A stretch of 64,000 nucleotides of DNA from an uncultured Siphonobacter sp. (lineage in GTDB: Bacteria > Bacteroidota > Bacteroidia > Cytophagales > Spirosomataceae). The stretch spans positions 62,001-126,000 of the forward strand of contig CAJYHS010000049.1 in assembly GCA_913774715.1 (NCBI GenBank). The letters are read 5' to 3'. Position numbers and translations under genes: made by a program. This document shows, piece by piece, positions 17,171 through 24,084 of this stretch. Under the pieces are notes generated by a model, which did no database searches, was not told the DNA's origin, and saw only the letters and a list, made by a program, of their open reading frames with translations. Each line of letters begins with the position of its first letter. The stretch's first letter is position 1.

Positions 17171-18274
17171 TTAAAAACTAGCTTCAAGCAGTTCTTTTAC
17201 TTTCAATTCCAGTGGTGATAACGCAGAATAATCACTGGAATTCGTTGCCGGAATTTCCAGTCCATCGCAGTATTTCCAAAGTTTTGTCGACTCATAGGCC
17301 GAGATAATTTTGGGATGAACGTAATACTTCTTGCTGACTGCCCGTGTATTTCCCAACGCCTCCGCTACGAGATCGTAGCAACGATTGATGTTTTTCTTAC
17401 AGGCAGTAGGCGTATCAAATAGTCCCAATACCTGAAAGGCTTCGAAAGCTCCCAAAGTCCCTCTCCAGGTTCGAAAATCTTTGGCAGTGAATTCTTCACC
17501 CGTGATATTTTTCAAGTACGTATTGATATCCCCAGAGCCTACACTTTTGTGATTACCCTGATCATCAATGTACTGAAAAAGTTCTTCGCCGGGAACGTCT
17601 TTACAACGTTGAACCAACTTAGCCAATCGGCGGTCTTTGAGACTTATTTCGTGGAAAACACCTTTTTTACCTTTAAATCGAAACGTAACTTTCGATCCTT
17701 CGATGTCCGCGTGTTTGTCTTGCATGGTAGTAAGGCCATACGATCCGTTTTGCTTCTTATACTCTTCATTACCAACGCGGATACTGGTCTTTTCCATTAA
17801 TTGCACGATCAGAGCAAGTACTTTTTCATACGGTAGGCCTGGTCGTCGCAAATCCTGCTGTACCTGTTGCCGAATTTTAGGTAACAGTTCAGCAAACTGG
17901 ATAATACGGGAGAATTTGGTTTCATTCCGTACTTCGTTCCAGTCGGGATGATAACGGTATTGTTTTCGTCCCTTCGCATCGTAACCTGTTGCCTGTAAAT
18001 GCCCATTTTCCAAGGGGCTTATCCACACTTTTTCCCAGGCAGGAGGTATGACTAGTGAACGAATTCGACGTAAGGTTTCCACGTCACGAATGGGCTTTTT
18101 ATCCGCATCAACGTATCGGAAGGATTTACTGTGTCGAAGTCGAAGAATACCCGGCTGGTCGTCGGTAGTATAGATTAAACCGGCCACTTTCGCGGAACGC
18201 TTGGGATCTTTTGACCACAGGCGGGTTCGACGTCGGCGGGCAGGTTTTAAAGGCAAACTAGGTACAACACTCAT
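17171..18274 (-). CDS. DNA topoisomerase IB (poxvirus-like)
   Basis: This type IB topoisomerase relaxes supercoils through a 3'-phosphotyrosyl intermediate. The 367-aa protein has the bacterial/viral layout: an N-terminal DNA-clamp domain (GILRLRHSKSFRYVDADKKP, IPPAWEKVWISP), then the catalytic domain with KTSIRVGNEEY and KDFRTWRGT, providing active-site arginines and lysine, and the tyrosine in AVSKKYYVHP (317-318). A basic N-terminus (ARRRRTRLWSKDPKRSAK) may add DNA contacts. Bacterial TopIB is an accessory enzyme with patchy distribution. A TTATCCACA box is at 18019. Confidence 0.93.
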   Translation of the reverse strand: MSVVPSLPLKPARRRRTRLWSKDPKRSAKVAGLIYTTDDQPGILRLRHSKSFRYVDADKKPIRDVETLRRIRSLVIPPAWEKVWISPLENGHLQATGYDAKGRKQYRYHPDWNEVRNETKFSRIIQFAELLPKIRQQVQQDLRRPGLPYEKVLALIVQLMEKTSIRVGNEEYKKQNGSYGLTTMQDKHADIEGSKVTFRFKGKKGVFHEISLKDRRLAKLVQRCKDVPGEELFQYIDDQGNHKSVGSGDINTYLKNITGEEFTAKDFRTWRGTLGAFEAFQVLGLFDTPTACKKNINRCYDLVAEALGNTRAVSKKYYVHPKIISAYESTKLWKYCDGLEIPATNSSDYSALSPLELKVKELLEASF

Positions 18275-18328
18275 ATAGATTCATTTTTGGGTTGGTTTAG
18301 TAAATGATTCATCAATGATGAATACGTA

Positions 18329-18607
18329 CTACCTTTCTTTTGCAGGATCCGGAGCTTCGTTATGCTGCTGATGACGAGCGTCATCCTGCTGATGGCGATC
18401 AGCTCGGTCTATAGTTCCTTTTTCTCGCAGACTTGGTTCGGTCTCGATATCGGTACGTTCGAATTCTCCCTTTTCTTCCTCAAAAGACTGCTCATAATTT
18501 TCAAAACCGGCATCAGCGTTTGCTTCCAGTTCCGAAGGGTTGAGTCCTACATACAACCGATTGGGTTCTTTTTTATCGCTATTTTCAGCATTAGGTGTCG
18601 TTTTCAT
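18329..18607 (-). CDS. Small hydrophilic acidic protein, unknown
   Basis: 92 residues, almost entirely charged or polar (MKTTPNAENSDKKEPNRL... ending NEAPDPAKER), with no hydrophobic core, probably intrinsically disordered. The sequence looks like translated protein rather than noise: ATG start, consistent E/D/K/Q composition, and the opposite-strand ORF over the same bases is implausible. No family recognised. It lies 54 bp upstream of topoisomerase IB on the same strand and may be co-transcribed. A perfect hairpin overlaps its leader. Confidence 0.55.
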   Translation of the reverse strand: MKTTPNAENSDKKEPNRLYVGLNPSELEANADAGFENYEQSFEEEKGEFERTDIETEPSLREKGTIDRADRHQQDDARHQQHNEAPDPAKER

Positions 18608-18609
18608 GG

Positions 18610-18632
18610 CTTCTCTATGTTTAGTAGAGAAG
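18610..18632 (-). promoter_or_regulatory. Hairpin/operator directly in front of a start codon
   Basis: CTTCTCTA (18610-18617) and TAGAGAAG (18625-18632) are perfect inverted copies 7 bp apart, 2-25 bp upstream of the ATG of the 92-aa gene. It could bind a dimeric repressor or fold in the mRNA leader and limit initiation. Confidence 0.45.
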
Positions 18633-18724
18633 TAGATGAAAAAACAGTTCCTTTACACCAGTTCCCCATATATAGGGTGAAGAACTGTGGAAAATGTTAC
18701 CTAGTTGAAATTAACTTAATTCGT

Positions 18725-18736
18725 AAGTATTTACTT
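18725..18736. repeat. Palindrome AAGTATTTACTT, copy 1
   Basis: AAGTA-TT-TACTT lies just beyond the stop of the 18742-19530 gene. The same palindrome with a 2-bp A/T centre occurs at 19255-19266 and 20723-20734, with an expanded form at 19543-19562. Confidence 0.4.
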
Positions 18737-18741
18737 AAATA

Positions 18742-19530
18742 CTATTTAAAACCTAAGGGGTTAGGAAAGAGAAAGGAGTAAGCAAGAGCACGTTGCAGCT
18801 TACCACTGGAAATAATTTTGAAAGAGACGGGCTTTAAAGGTTCCTGGAAAACAGGAGCCTGCCAGTGATGGTCTCTAGCATTTTGTTCGTAAACAGCCTT
18901 CCGAACGGGATGTTCTGGTGCAACTACATTAAAGAGTTCATTCCAGACGTTTTGATTAATAATCTTCTCAATGATGTGGATAACATCATCCCGATGAATA
19001 AAATTGACGGGAACGCTGCCCGTTTCAACCGTTTTGCCAATGAAGTATTTGCCCGCAATCCGATCGTATCCCATTAATCCGCCGCAACGAAGAATGGTAA
19101 CCGGGAAAGGACTTTGCTGAAGTAAGTTTTCTACTTCGATGAGAGGATGGTTGTTCAGCACGGGTCCGCTTTCATCGAGTAGACTGTTGGTATCTGGGTA
19201 AACCGATGTGGAAGAGATGTAAATGATCTGTCCCTGGAAATAATTTAAGCTTTTAAGTAAATACTTAATTTGTTGGGGGTGAAAGTCATCGCCCTGTTTA
19301 CCTGCTCTGGGCGGAATAGCGATGATCAAAACTTCCGCGTTTGTCAGAGACGAAAGATCTCCTTCTATTTCTGGTTTAAAATTCAGTAATATGGGTTGAA
19401 TATGAGCTTGCTCCAGCAGAGCCATTTTTTCGGGTGAAGTGGTAGTTCCGGTAACAATATGCCCTTTCGAAGCGAGATAAGCTCCTAAAGGTAACCCTAG
19501 CCAGCCGCAACCCAGAATACTGATTCTCAT
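18742..19530 (-). CDS. NAD(P)-dependent dehydrogenase/epimerase-like protein (YeeZ type)
   Basis: This 262-aa protein has an N-terminal Rossmann motif (ISILGCGWLGLPLGAYLASKGH, with GxGxxG spacing) and then SDR-like features (IYISSTSVYPD, LRCGGLMGYDR). This matches the atypical extended SDR group that includes YeeZ, whose substrates are not established. There is no signal peptide, so it should be cytoplasmic. It lies 30 bp downstream of nadD on the same strand, which may indicate co-transcription. A TTATCCACA box (18975, - strand) and one AAGTAAATACTT palindrome lie within the gene. Confidence 0.82.
   Translation of the reverse strand: MRISILGCGWLGLPLGAYLASKGHIVTGTTTSPEKMALLEQAHIQPILLNFKPEIEGDLSSLTNAEVLIIAIPPRAGKQGDDFHPQQIKYLLKSLNYFQGQIIYISSTSVYPDTNSLLDESGPVLNNHPLIEVENLLQQSPFPVTILRCGGLMGYDRIAGKYFIGKTVETGSVPVNFIHRDDVIHIIEKIINQNVWNELFNVVAPEHPVRKAVYEQNARDHHWQAPVFQEPLKPVSFKIISSGKLQRALAYSFLFPNPLGFK
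19255..19266. repeat. Palindrome AAGTAAATACTT, copy 2
   Basis: AAGTA-AA-TACTT inside the YeeZ-like gene. An expanded version with extra half-sites spans 19543-19562, in the gap between this gene and nadD. Confidence 0.35.
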
Positions 19531-19560
19531 TAGTTTACTATTAAGTAAATAAGTAAGTAC

Positions 19561-20133
19561 TTATAAATAGAATTTCTTCCAGCGAATATAGGTTTCTACT
19601 TCTTCCGAAACCATGTATCGAATAGTTCGCTCAGCTTTGATCTGAGCCCGAATGAAGGTGGCGGAGATGTCTAGTAACGGAGCCTCAACCATTCGAACAT
19701 TGGGATGATGCTCTAACTCGCTTGGTTCGGAATTGGGGCGGGGGTACACGTATAAGCCAAAATCACGCAGAATTTTTTCGTGTTCTTTCCAATTTGGAAA
19801 CTGTCCGAGGTTATCCCCGCCAATGATTAACCGAAAGGTATGTTGCGGAAATTTTTCCTGAAGTTTCAGTAAGGTATCAATAGTATAACTAGGCCGGGGC
19901 ATGGAAAACTCAACGTCCGTTACCCGAAGTTTTGAGTTGTTCTGAATGGCCAGTTCCACAAGCTTGTAGCGGTCTTCTTCGTGGAGTAACTGTTTATTTT
20001 TCTTAAAGGGATTTTGCGGCGAAACTACAAACCAGACCTGATCCAAATCGGTAGTTTCGGCCATGACGTTCGCCACAATCAAATGCCCAATATGAATCGG
20101 ATTAAAAGAACCAAAAAATAGGCCAATATTCAT
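19561..20133 (-). CDS. nadD: Nicotinate-nucleotide adenylyltransferase
   Basis: It makes deamido-NAD from nicotinate mononucleotide and ATP in NAD biosynthesis. The nucleotidyltransferase motif GSFNPIHIGH is at 8-17, and the C-terminal ISATFIRAQI (SxTxxR) binds the ATP phosphates; FVVSPQNPFK and RLIIGGDNLGQFPNW are typical of the family. The 190-aa length is normal. Upstream is a long hairpin and then rmuC on the same strand. Confidence 0.95.
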   Translation of the reverse strand: MNIGLFFGSFNPIHIGHLIVANVMAETTDLDQVWFVVSPQNPFKKNKQLLHEEDRYKLVELAIQNNSKLRVTDVEFSMPRPSYTIDTLLKLQEKFPQHTFRLIIGGDNLGQFPNWKEHEKILRDFGLYVYPRPNSEPSELEHHPNVRMVEAPLLDISATFIRAQIKAERTIRYMVSEEVETYIRWKKFYL

Positions 20134-20138
20134 GATTA

Positions 20139-20217
20139 GTTTTCAGTTTTCGGTTTTCAGTTTTCAATGAAGGTTTACACGGAAATCACTGAAAACGGTA
20201 AACCGAAAACTGAAAAC
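20139..20217. repeat. 18-bp inverted repeat, probable rmuC terminator
   Basis: GTTTTCAGTTTTCGGTTT (20139-20156) and AAACCGAAAACTGAAAAC (20200-20217) pair perfectly around a 43-nt spacer that contains further GTTTTC/GAAAAC units. The GTTTTC tandem pattern, repeated weakly near 13950-13975, suggests a dispersed family. It lies between rmuC and nadD. Confidence 0.7.
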
Positions 20218-20223
20218 GTATAT

Positions 20224-21486
20224 TTACTCCTCCGCCTGATCAATCCAGGATTTGGGAATTTCTTTCGTGGAACGAGCTCCGAGGGCTCTGATTTTTTCGG
20301 CGGTGCGAAGCATATTTCCTTTGCCTTCGGAGAGCTTTTTAACGGCTTCGTCATAAGCGTTCTGGGAAGATTTAAGGGTATCTCCTACTTTCTGCAAATC
20401 CCGAATAAAACCTTCGAATTTGTCGTATAACTCACCGCTGAGGCGAGCGATTTCGAGTGAGTTTTTACTCTGCTTTTCAAATTTCCAGATGCTGGAAACG
20501 GTTCGTAGCGTTGCCAGTAAGGTCGTAGGACTTACCAATACAATGCGACGTTCCCAGGCGAAGTTGAATAACTCGGCATCCGACTGAATAGCCAGACTAA
20601 AGGCTGGTTCGATGGGCATGAATAATAATACGAAGTCAGGAGTTATGAGCCCCTGAGCCGTTTCGTACTTTTTCTCAGCCAGAATCCGGATATGGCTCCG
20701 TACAGAGCTTAAATGAGCAGTTAAGTATTTACTTCGTTCCAGCTCATCATCGCATCCCATGCAGCGTTCATAAGCTAATAAGGAAACCTTGGCGTCTACG
20801 ATGAGGTGTTTGTTGTCGGGTAAATAAATTACCACATCTGGACGAATGAGGGCGTTATCCACATTCTGGGTTAATACCTGGGTGTTATACTCAGCTCCTT
20901 TGACCAATCCGGAACGCTCCAGCACTTTTTCGAGAATGACCTCACCCCAATTACCCTGCTGCTTCGTATCACCTTTGAGGGCTTTGGCCAGATTATCGGC
21001 ATCTTGACTGAGTCGCTGACTTAGGTCGTGCAGCTTACGAACTTCAGCCAGCAGACTTACCTTATCCCGAAGTTCTTCCTTATAGGTTTCGTCAATTTTT
21101 CGCTCGAAGGCCTGAATTTTCTCCCCCAGCGGATGTAAAAGCTGATTCAGGTTTAATTGATTCTGTTCAGTAAAACGCCGTGATTTTTCTTCGAGTAAAT
21201 CATTAGCCAGGTGCCGGAATTGCGAAGAAAGCTCCTCCTGCTGGAAGTGCAGTTTATCTTCCAGATTTCGGTAATCAGCTTCGAGAGCGGCCAGCTGCCG
21301 GTTTAAATCCAGCGTATTCTGCCGTTCTTTTTCCAGCGTTGAGCGAAGCTGACTGGCTTCGTTCTGAAGGGATTGAAAAGAATGCTCTGCCACTCGAAGC
21401 TGTGAGCCTTTTTGGCCTTTAGTGGCCATCCAGGTTGCCACAGCCCCGATAAGCAGGCCGGTAATAAGAAAGAGAAAATCGCTCAA
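20224..21486 (-). CDS. rmuC: DNA recombination protein RmuC
   Basis: This 420-aa protein has an N-terminal membrane segment (FLFLITGLLIGAVATWMA, residues 4-21), a coiled coil of about 100 residues (QSLQNEASQLRSTLEKE..), and the RmuC nuclease-like domain (GNWGEVILEKVLERSGL, RPDVVIYLPDNKHLIVDAKV with PD-(D/E)XK-like spacing). RmuC limits inversions and rearrangements at inverted repeats in E. coli. The likely start is TTG (21486): no in-frame ATG precedes the membrane segment, and the next ATG (codon 20) would remove it. A TTATCCACA box is at 20855 and an AAGTATTTACTT palindrome at 20723. Confidence 0.93.
   Translation of the reverse strand: MSDFLFLITGLLIGAVATWMATKGQKGSQLRVAEHSFQSLQNEASQLRSTLEKERQNTLDLNRQLAALEADYRNLEDKLHFQQEELSSQFRHLANDLLEEKSRRFTEQNQLNLNQLLHPLGEKIQAFERKIDETYKEELRDKVSLLAEVRKLHDLSQRLSQDADNLAKALKGDTKQQGNWGEVILEKVLERSGLVKGAEYNTQVLTQNVDNALIRPDVVIYLPDNKHLIVDAKVSLLAYERCMGCDDELERSKYLTAHLSSVRSHIRILAEKKYETAQGLITPDFVLLFMPIEPAFSLAIQSDAELFNFAWERRIVLVSPTTLLATLRTVSSIWKFEKQSKNSLEIARLSGELYDKFEGFIRDLQKVGDTLKSSQNAYDEAVKKLSEGKGNMLRTAEKIRALGARSTKEIPKSWIDQAEE
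20723..20734. repeat. Palindrome AAGTATTTACTT, copy 3
   Basis: Exact repeat of the 18725 palindrome, inside rmuC. Confidence 0.35.
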
Positions 21487-21505
21487 GAAAGAAATGATTA
21501 GAAAC

Positions 21506-21709
21506 TCAATTCATATGCTGATCCAGAATGTTCGACAAACGAACATTGGCTTCTTCTTTCAAAATAGGAAAAACGTTAAGTAACTCCGCAGTTGTGACCG
21601 CCGGACTTTGTTTTTCTTCCACCTCAAGGGAGGTGATAAAAGGCAATCGATCGAATAACTGCTTCATAAAAACAGCCTGATCGTCAGGAATCTCAATGGT
21701 AATTTTCAT
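21506..21709 (-). CDS. Small protein of unknown function upstream of rmuC
   Basis: 67 residues beginning MKITIEIPDDQAVFMKQLFDRLPFI, an opening typical of short Bacteroidota proteins and of some antitoxin N-termini (strand then helix, as in ribbon-helix-helix or RelB-like folds). The remainder (TTAELLNVFPILKEEANVRLSNILDQH) is helical. No toxin gene is adjacent: the neighbours are prfA upstream and rmuC 20 bp downstream, all co-directional. An orphan antitoxin-like protein or a simple housekeeping ORFan are both possible. Confidence 0.55.
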   Translation of the reverse strand: MKITIEIPDDQAVFMKQLFDRLPFITSLEVEEKQSPAVTTAELLNVFPILKEEANVRLSNILDQHMN

Positions 21710-21746
21710 GGCTTTCTACTATAATTAGATGAGGTTTGAATGAGTC

Positions 21747-21780
21747 TGATACCGTTTAATTTATGAATCAAACGGTATCA
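21747..21780 (-). terminator. Hairpin downstream of prfA
   Basis: TGATACCGTTT (21747-21757) and AAACGGTATCA (21770-21780), a perfect 11-bp stem in the gap after prfA. T-runs are weak, so it may be an attenuating or stabilising hairpin. Confidence 0.55.
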
Positions 21781-21813
21781 AACAACTCTTTACCAACAAC
21801 TAATAACTCTAAA

Positions 21814-22884
21814 TTAAACCGCTCCTTCTTTCAGGCGTTCGGCGTTTTCGGCGATGCGTAGCTGTTCAATAAAATCTCCAATGTCCCCATCCATAACGGC
21901 AGGAAGATTATGAACCGTATGGCCGATGCGGTGATCAGTCACCCGGGATTGTGGATAATTATAAGTACGGATTTTGTCAGAACGATCACCTGAACCAACC
22001 ATGCTCTTGCGGGCACCGGAAATCTCAGCCTGCTGCTTCGCTAGTTCCATTTCGTATAAACGGGAACGAAGCACGGTCATGGCTTTTTCAAAGTTCTTGA
22101 TCTGCGAACGTTCATCCTGACACTGCACTACTAACCCGGTAGGTAAGTGTGTTACCCGAACGGCCGAGTAAGTGGTGTTAACGGACTGTCCGCCAGCACC
22201 GGAAGAACAGAAGGTATCTTTCCGAATGTCGTTCATGTTAATCTGAACGTCTACTTCTTCAGCTTCGGGTAAGACCGCTACCGATGCGGCAGAGGTGTGA
22301 ATCCGGCCCTGCGTTTCCGTAGCGGGTACGCGTTGTACACGATGAACACCCGACTCGAATTTCAGTTTTCCGTACACATCTTCTCCCTGAACGGCAGCGA
22401 TAATCTCCTTATAACCACCCGAGCTTCCTTCGGTCTGATCCATAATCTGGAACTGCCAGCCCTGATTCTGAGCAAAACGCTGATACATGCGGAAGATATC
22501 ACCAGCAAAGATGGCGGCTTCGTCCCCACCCGTCCCGCCGCGAACTTCCAGAATGATGTTCCGGCTATCGTTGGGATCTTTTGGAATCAGTAATTCTTTA
22601 AGTTCCTGCTCAATGTCCTCCTGTTTGGGTTCGAGTTCGTCGAGTTCGGCTTTCGCCATTTCACGAAAATCTTCGTCTTTCTCTGTAGTCAGAACTTCTT
22701 TGGCGGAAGCAATCTGTCCAAGCAGCAGTTCGTATTCCTCATACTTCTTGACGATTTTTTCCAGATCTTTATATTCTTTACTAAGGGCTTTATATCGCTT
22801 CACATCGCTGGCCACTTCGGGCTGTACGATTTGTTGGGATACTTCCTGAAAGCGTTCGCGTATGGCTTCTAATTGCTCAAGCAT
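21814..22884 (-). CDS. prfA: Peptide chain release factor 1
   Basis: RF1 terminates translation at UAA and UAG. The codon-reading tripeptide PAT at 187-189 ([12 protein letters not shown]) identifies RF1 rather than RF2, and the peptidyl-tRNA hydrolysis motif GGQ is at 231-233 ([10 protein letters not shown]). The 356-aa length is normal. A promoter with TATCTTTG is visible upstream. It is the first gene of the twelve-gene - strand run and diverges from the genes at 23 kb. A TTATCCACA box is at 21950. Confidence 0.96.
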   Translation of the reverse strand: MLEQLEAIRERFQEVSQQIVQPEVASDVKRYKALSKEYKDLEKIVKKYEEYELLLGQIASAKEVLTTEKDEDFREMAKAELDELEPKQEDIEQELKELLIPKDPNDSRNIILEVRGGTGGDEAAIFAGDIFRMYQRFAQNQGWQFQIMDQTEGSSGGYKEIIAAVQGEDVYGKLKFESGVHRVQRVPATETQGRIHTSAASVAVLPEAEEVDVQINMNDIRKDTFCSSGAGGQSVNTTYSAVRVTHLPTGLVVQCQDERSQIKNFEKAMTVLRSRLYEMELAKQQAEISGARKSMVGSGDRSDKIRTYNYPQSRVTDHRIGHTVHNLPAVMDGDIGDFIEQLRIAENAERLKEGAV

Positions 22885-22940
22885 GGTCGTGAGAATGAAA
22901 CATTTTCCTCCGATTTCATTTCGAGAGGATAAAATTTATG

Positions 22941-22973
22941 CAAAGATAATTATTATAAGAGCTTCATACGAAA
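22941..22973 (-). promoter_or_regulatory. prfA promoter
   Basis: On the - strand TTTC (complement of 22970-22973), 21 bp, then TATCTTTG (complement of 22941-22948), a good match to TTTG-N19/21-TAnnTTTG. It predicts a leader of about 50 nt. Confidence 0.6.
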
Positions 22974-23061
22974 GAACCTAAAGCAAAGCATTGATGTTCC
23001 TGATCATACAAGATTTACTGATTGGTCATCCGATTACCTAAATCCTACGTATTTTTACTAC

Positions 23062-23433
23062 GTGAAAGCCATCAAAGCCTTTATATTTTCTCTTCTAACA
23101 CTGGCAAGCACCACTGCTGAGGCCATTGATATCCCCTTGTTCGGAAAAACCCGCAAGGCGGTTATTAATGGACAGGTCGTAAGGGTCAAACGGGCGAATA
23201 TTATTTTAAAGGTAAGTCCTGATGTTCGCCTTTCTGCATTCAACACGCCTTGGGGACGTCGGCAGTTTGACCGTCTTAGCGAAACTTTTAATCTGGGATT
23301 TCTTCAGTCAGACCGAGTTTTTGCTCCTCCAACGTATCTGCGGATTAAAAGTGTAGATGTACCTTCGTCGAATATCTACCGAAACGATGCTGGGTGGTTT
23401 ATTTCTTCCAGCCAAAGTCTGGTTATTCTTTAA
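23062..23433 (+). CDS. Small exported protein, unknown
   Basis: 123 residues with a signal peptide (MKAIKAFIFSLLTLASTTAEA). The mature part is basic and strand-rich (FGKTRKAVINGQVVRVKRANIILKVSPDV, YLRIKSVDVPSSNIYR). It uses a GTG start at 23062, with no better ATG. The next gene begins 12 bp after its stop, so the two are probably co-transcribed. No family recognised; the small size and leader make it the least certain member of the group. Confidence 0.5.
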   Translation: MKAIKAFIFSLLTLASTTAEAIDIPLFGKTRKAVINGQVVRVKRANIILKVSPDVRLSAFNTPWGRRQFDRLSETFNLGFLQSDRVFAPPTYLRIKSVDVPSSNIYRNDAGWFISSSQSLVIL

Positions 23434-23444
23434 CATTGATTTTT

Positions 23445-24026
23445 ATGAAAATAGTTGGATGCGTACTTATCTTGGGTATGCTAGGATTGAACGCCTGTGA
23501 ATTCAAGCGGATGGATACGGCTAAAATGAAGCATGACATGGAGAATCAGCAGATTAAACATGTCACTAGTTCCCAACTGTCCACACTAGCCAGCGAAAAG
23601 GGCGACGAAATCGGTCGTATATTACAGAGTCAGCCCGTTCGCGTCTTAACTACGCCTGCTCTGGTGGATTCATTGGCAAAAGCTTCAGCTTCGCGTATTG
23701 TTTTTATTCCTACGCAAGAATTAAGCAATCCCCAGACGGATGTAAAAATCAAGGAAGTATTTGATGCATATCAGTACAGTGCAGAAAAACATTTATCCCA
23801 GGAAACCAACATTCAGAAAATCGGCGACGGTAGCGAGTGGTTGTACACCGTTCCGGTCGTTATGACTAAAGAGATAGAAGCCGCTTTGGCAAACAAAAGT
23901 ATCAGTAATCCAGTCATTAAAGCAGTACCACAAAATGACCTGCTGGGGCTCTGGACTATTTTCCTGAGTCGGAAGGAACTGATTCGGCAGATTGATCCGA
24001 AGAAACTGGAGAAAAAGCAAATATAA
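23445..24026 (+). CDS. Lipoprotein with similarity to Tll0287-like/DUF3365 proteins
   Basis: From ATG 23445 the 193-aa product has a lipoprotein signal (MKIVGCVLILGMLGLNAC). An open frame extends upstream but overlaps the preceding gene and buries the lipobox, so the ATG is preferred. RIVFIPTQELSNPQTDVKIKEVFDAY and GSEWLYTVPVVM resemble the pattern of heme-associated DUF3365 (Tll0287-like) sensor domains, but there is no CxxCH, so heme binding is not supported. Probably a periplasm-facing anchored protein of unknown role. Confidence 0.6.
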   Translation: MKIVGCVLILGMLGLNACEFKRMDTAKMKHDMENQQIKHVTSSQLSTLASEKGDEIGRILQSQPVRVLTTPALVDSLAKASASRIVFIPTQELSNPQTDVKIKEVFDAYQYSAEKHLSQETNIQKIGDGSEWLYTVPVVMTKEIEAALANKSISNPVIKAVPQNDLLGLWTIFLSRKELIRQIDPKKLEKKQI

Positions 24027-24084
24027 GTACACCAGGAGGACTTTTTACGTTGCTGATTATACCGAGCTTACCTTATAAATCAAT

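Noticed and set aside
18362-18781. + strand ORF of 139 aa antisense to the acidic 92-aa gene
   Set aside because: Its composition is an odd phenylalanine/arginine mixture mirroring the acidic gene, it overlaps the YeeZ-like gene, and it has no homology-like features.
20139-20217. Riboswitch between rmuC and nadD
   Set aside because: The stem is made of repeated GTTTTC units typical of a dispersed repeat or terminator, with no conserved riboswitch core.
21506-21709. Type II toxin-antitoxin system
   Set aside because: The small protein has an antitoxin-like opening, but no toxin-sized partner exists; the neighbours are rmuC and prfA.
12433-22884. Replication terminus signature from convergent gene polarity near 12.4 kb
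   Set aside because: Polarity changes are common in Bacteroidota, no dif-like site was recognised, and the dense DnaA-box field is the opposite of what a terminus would predict.
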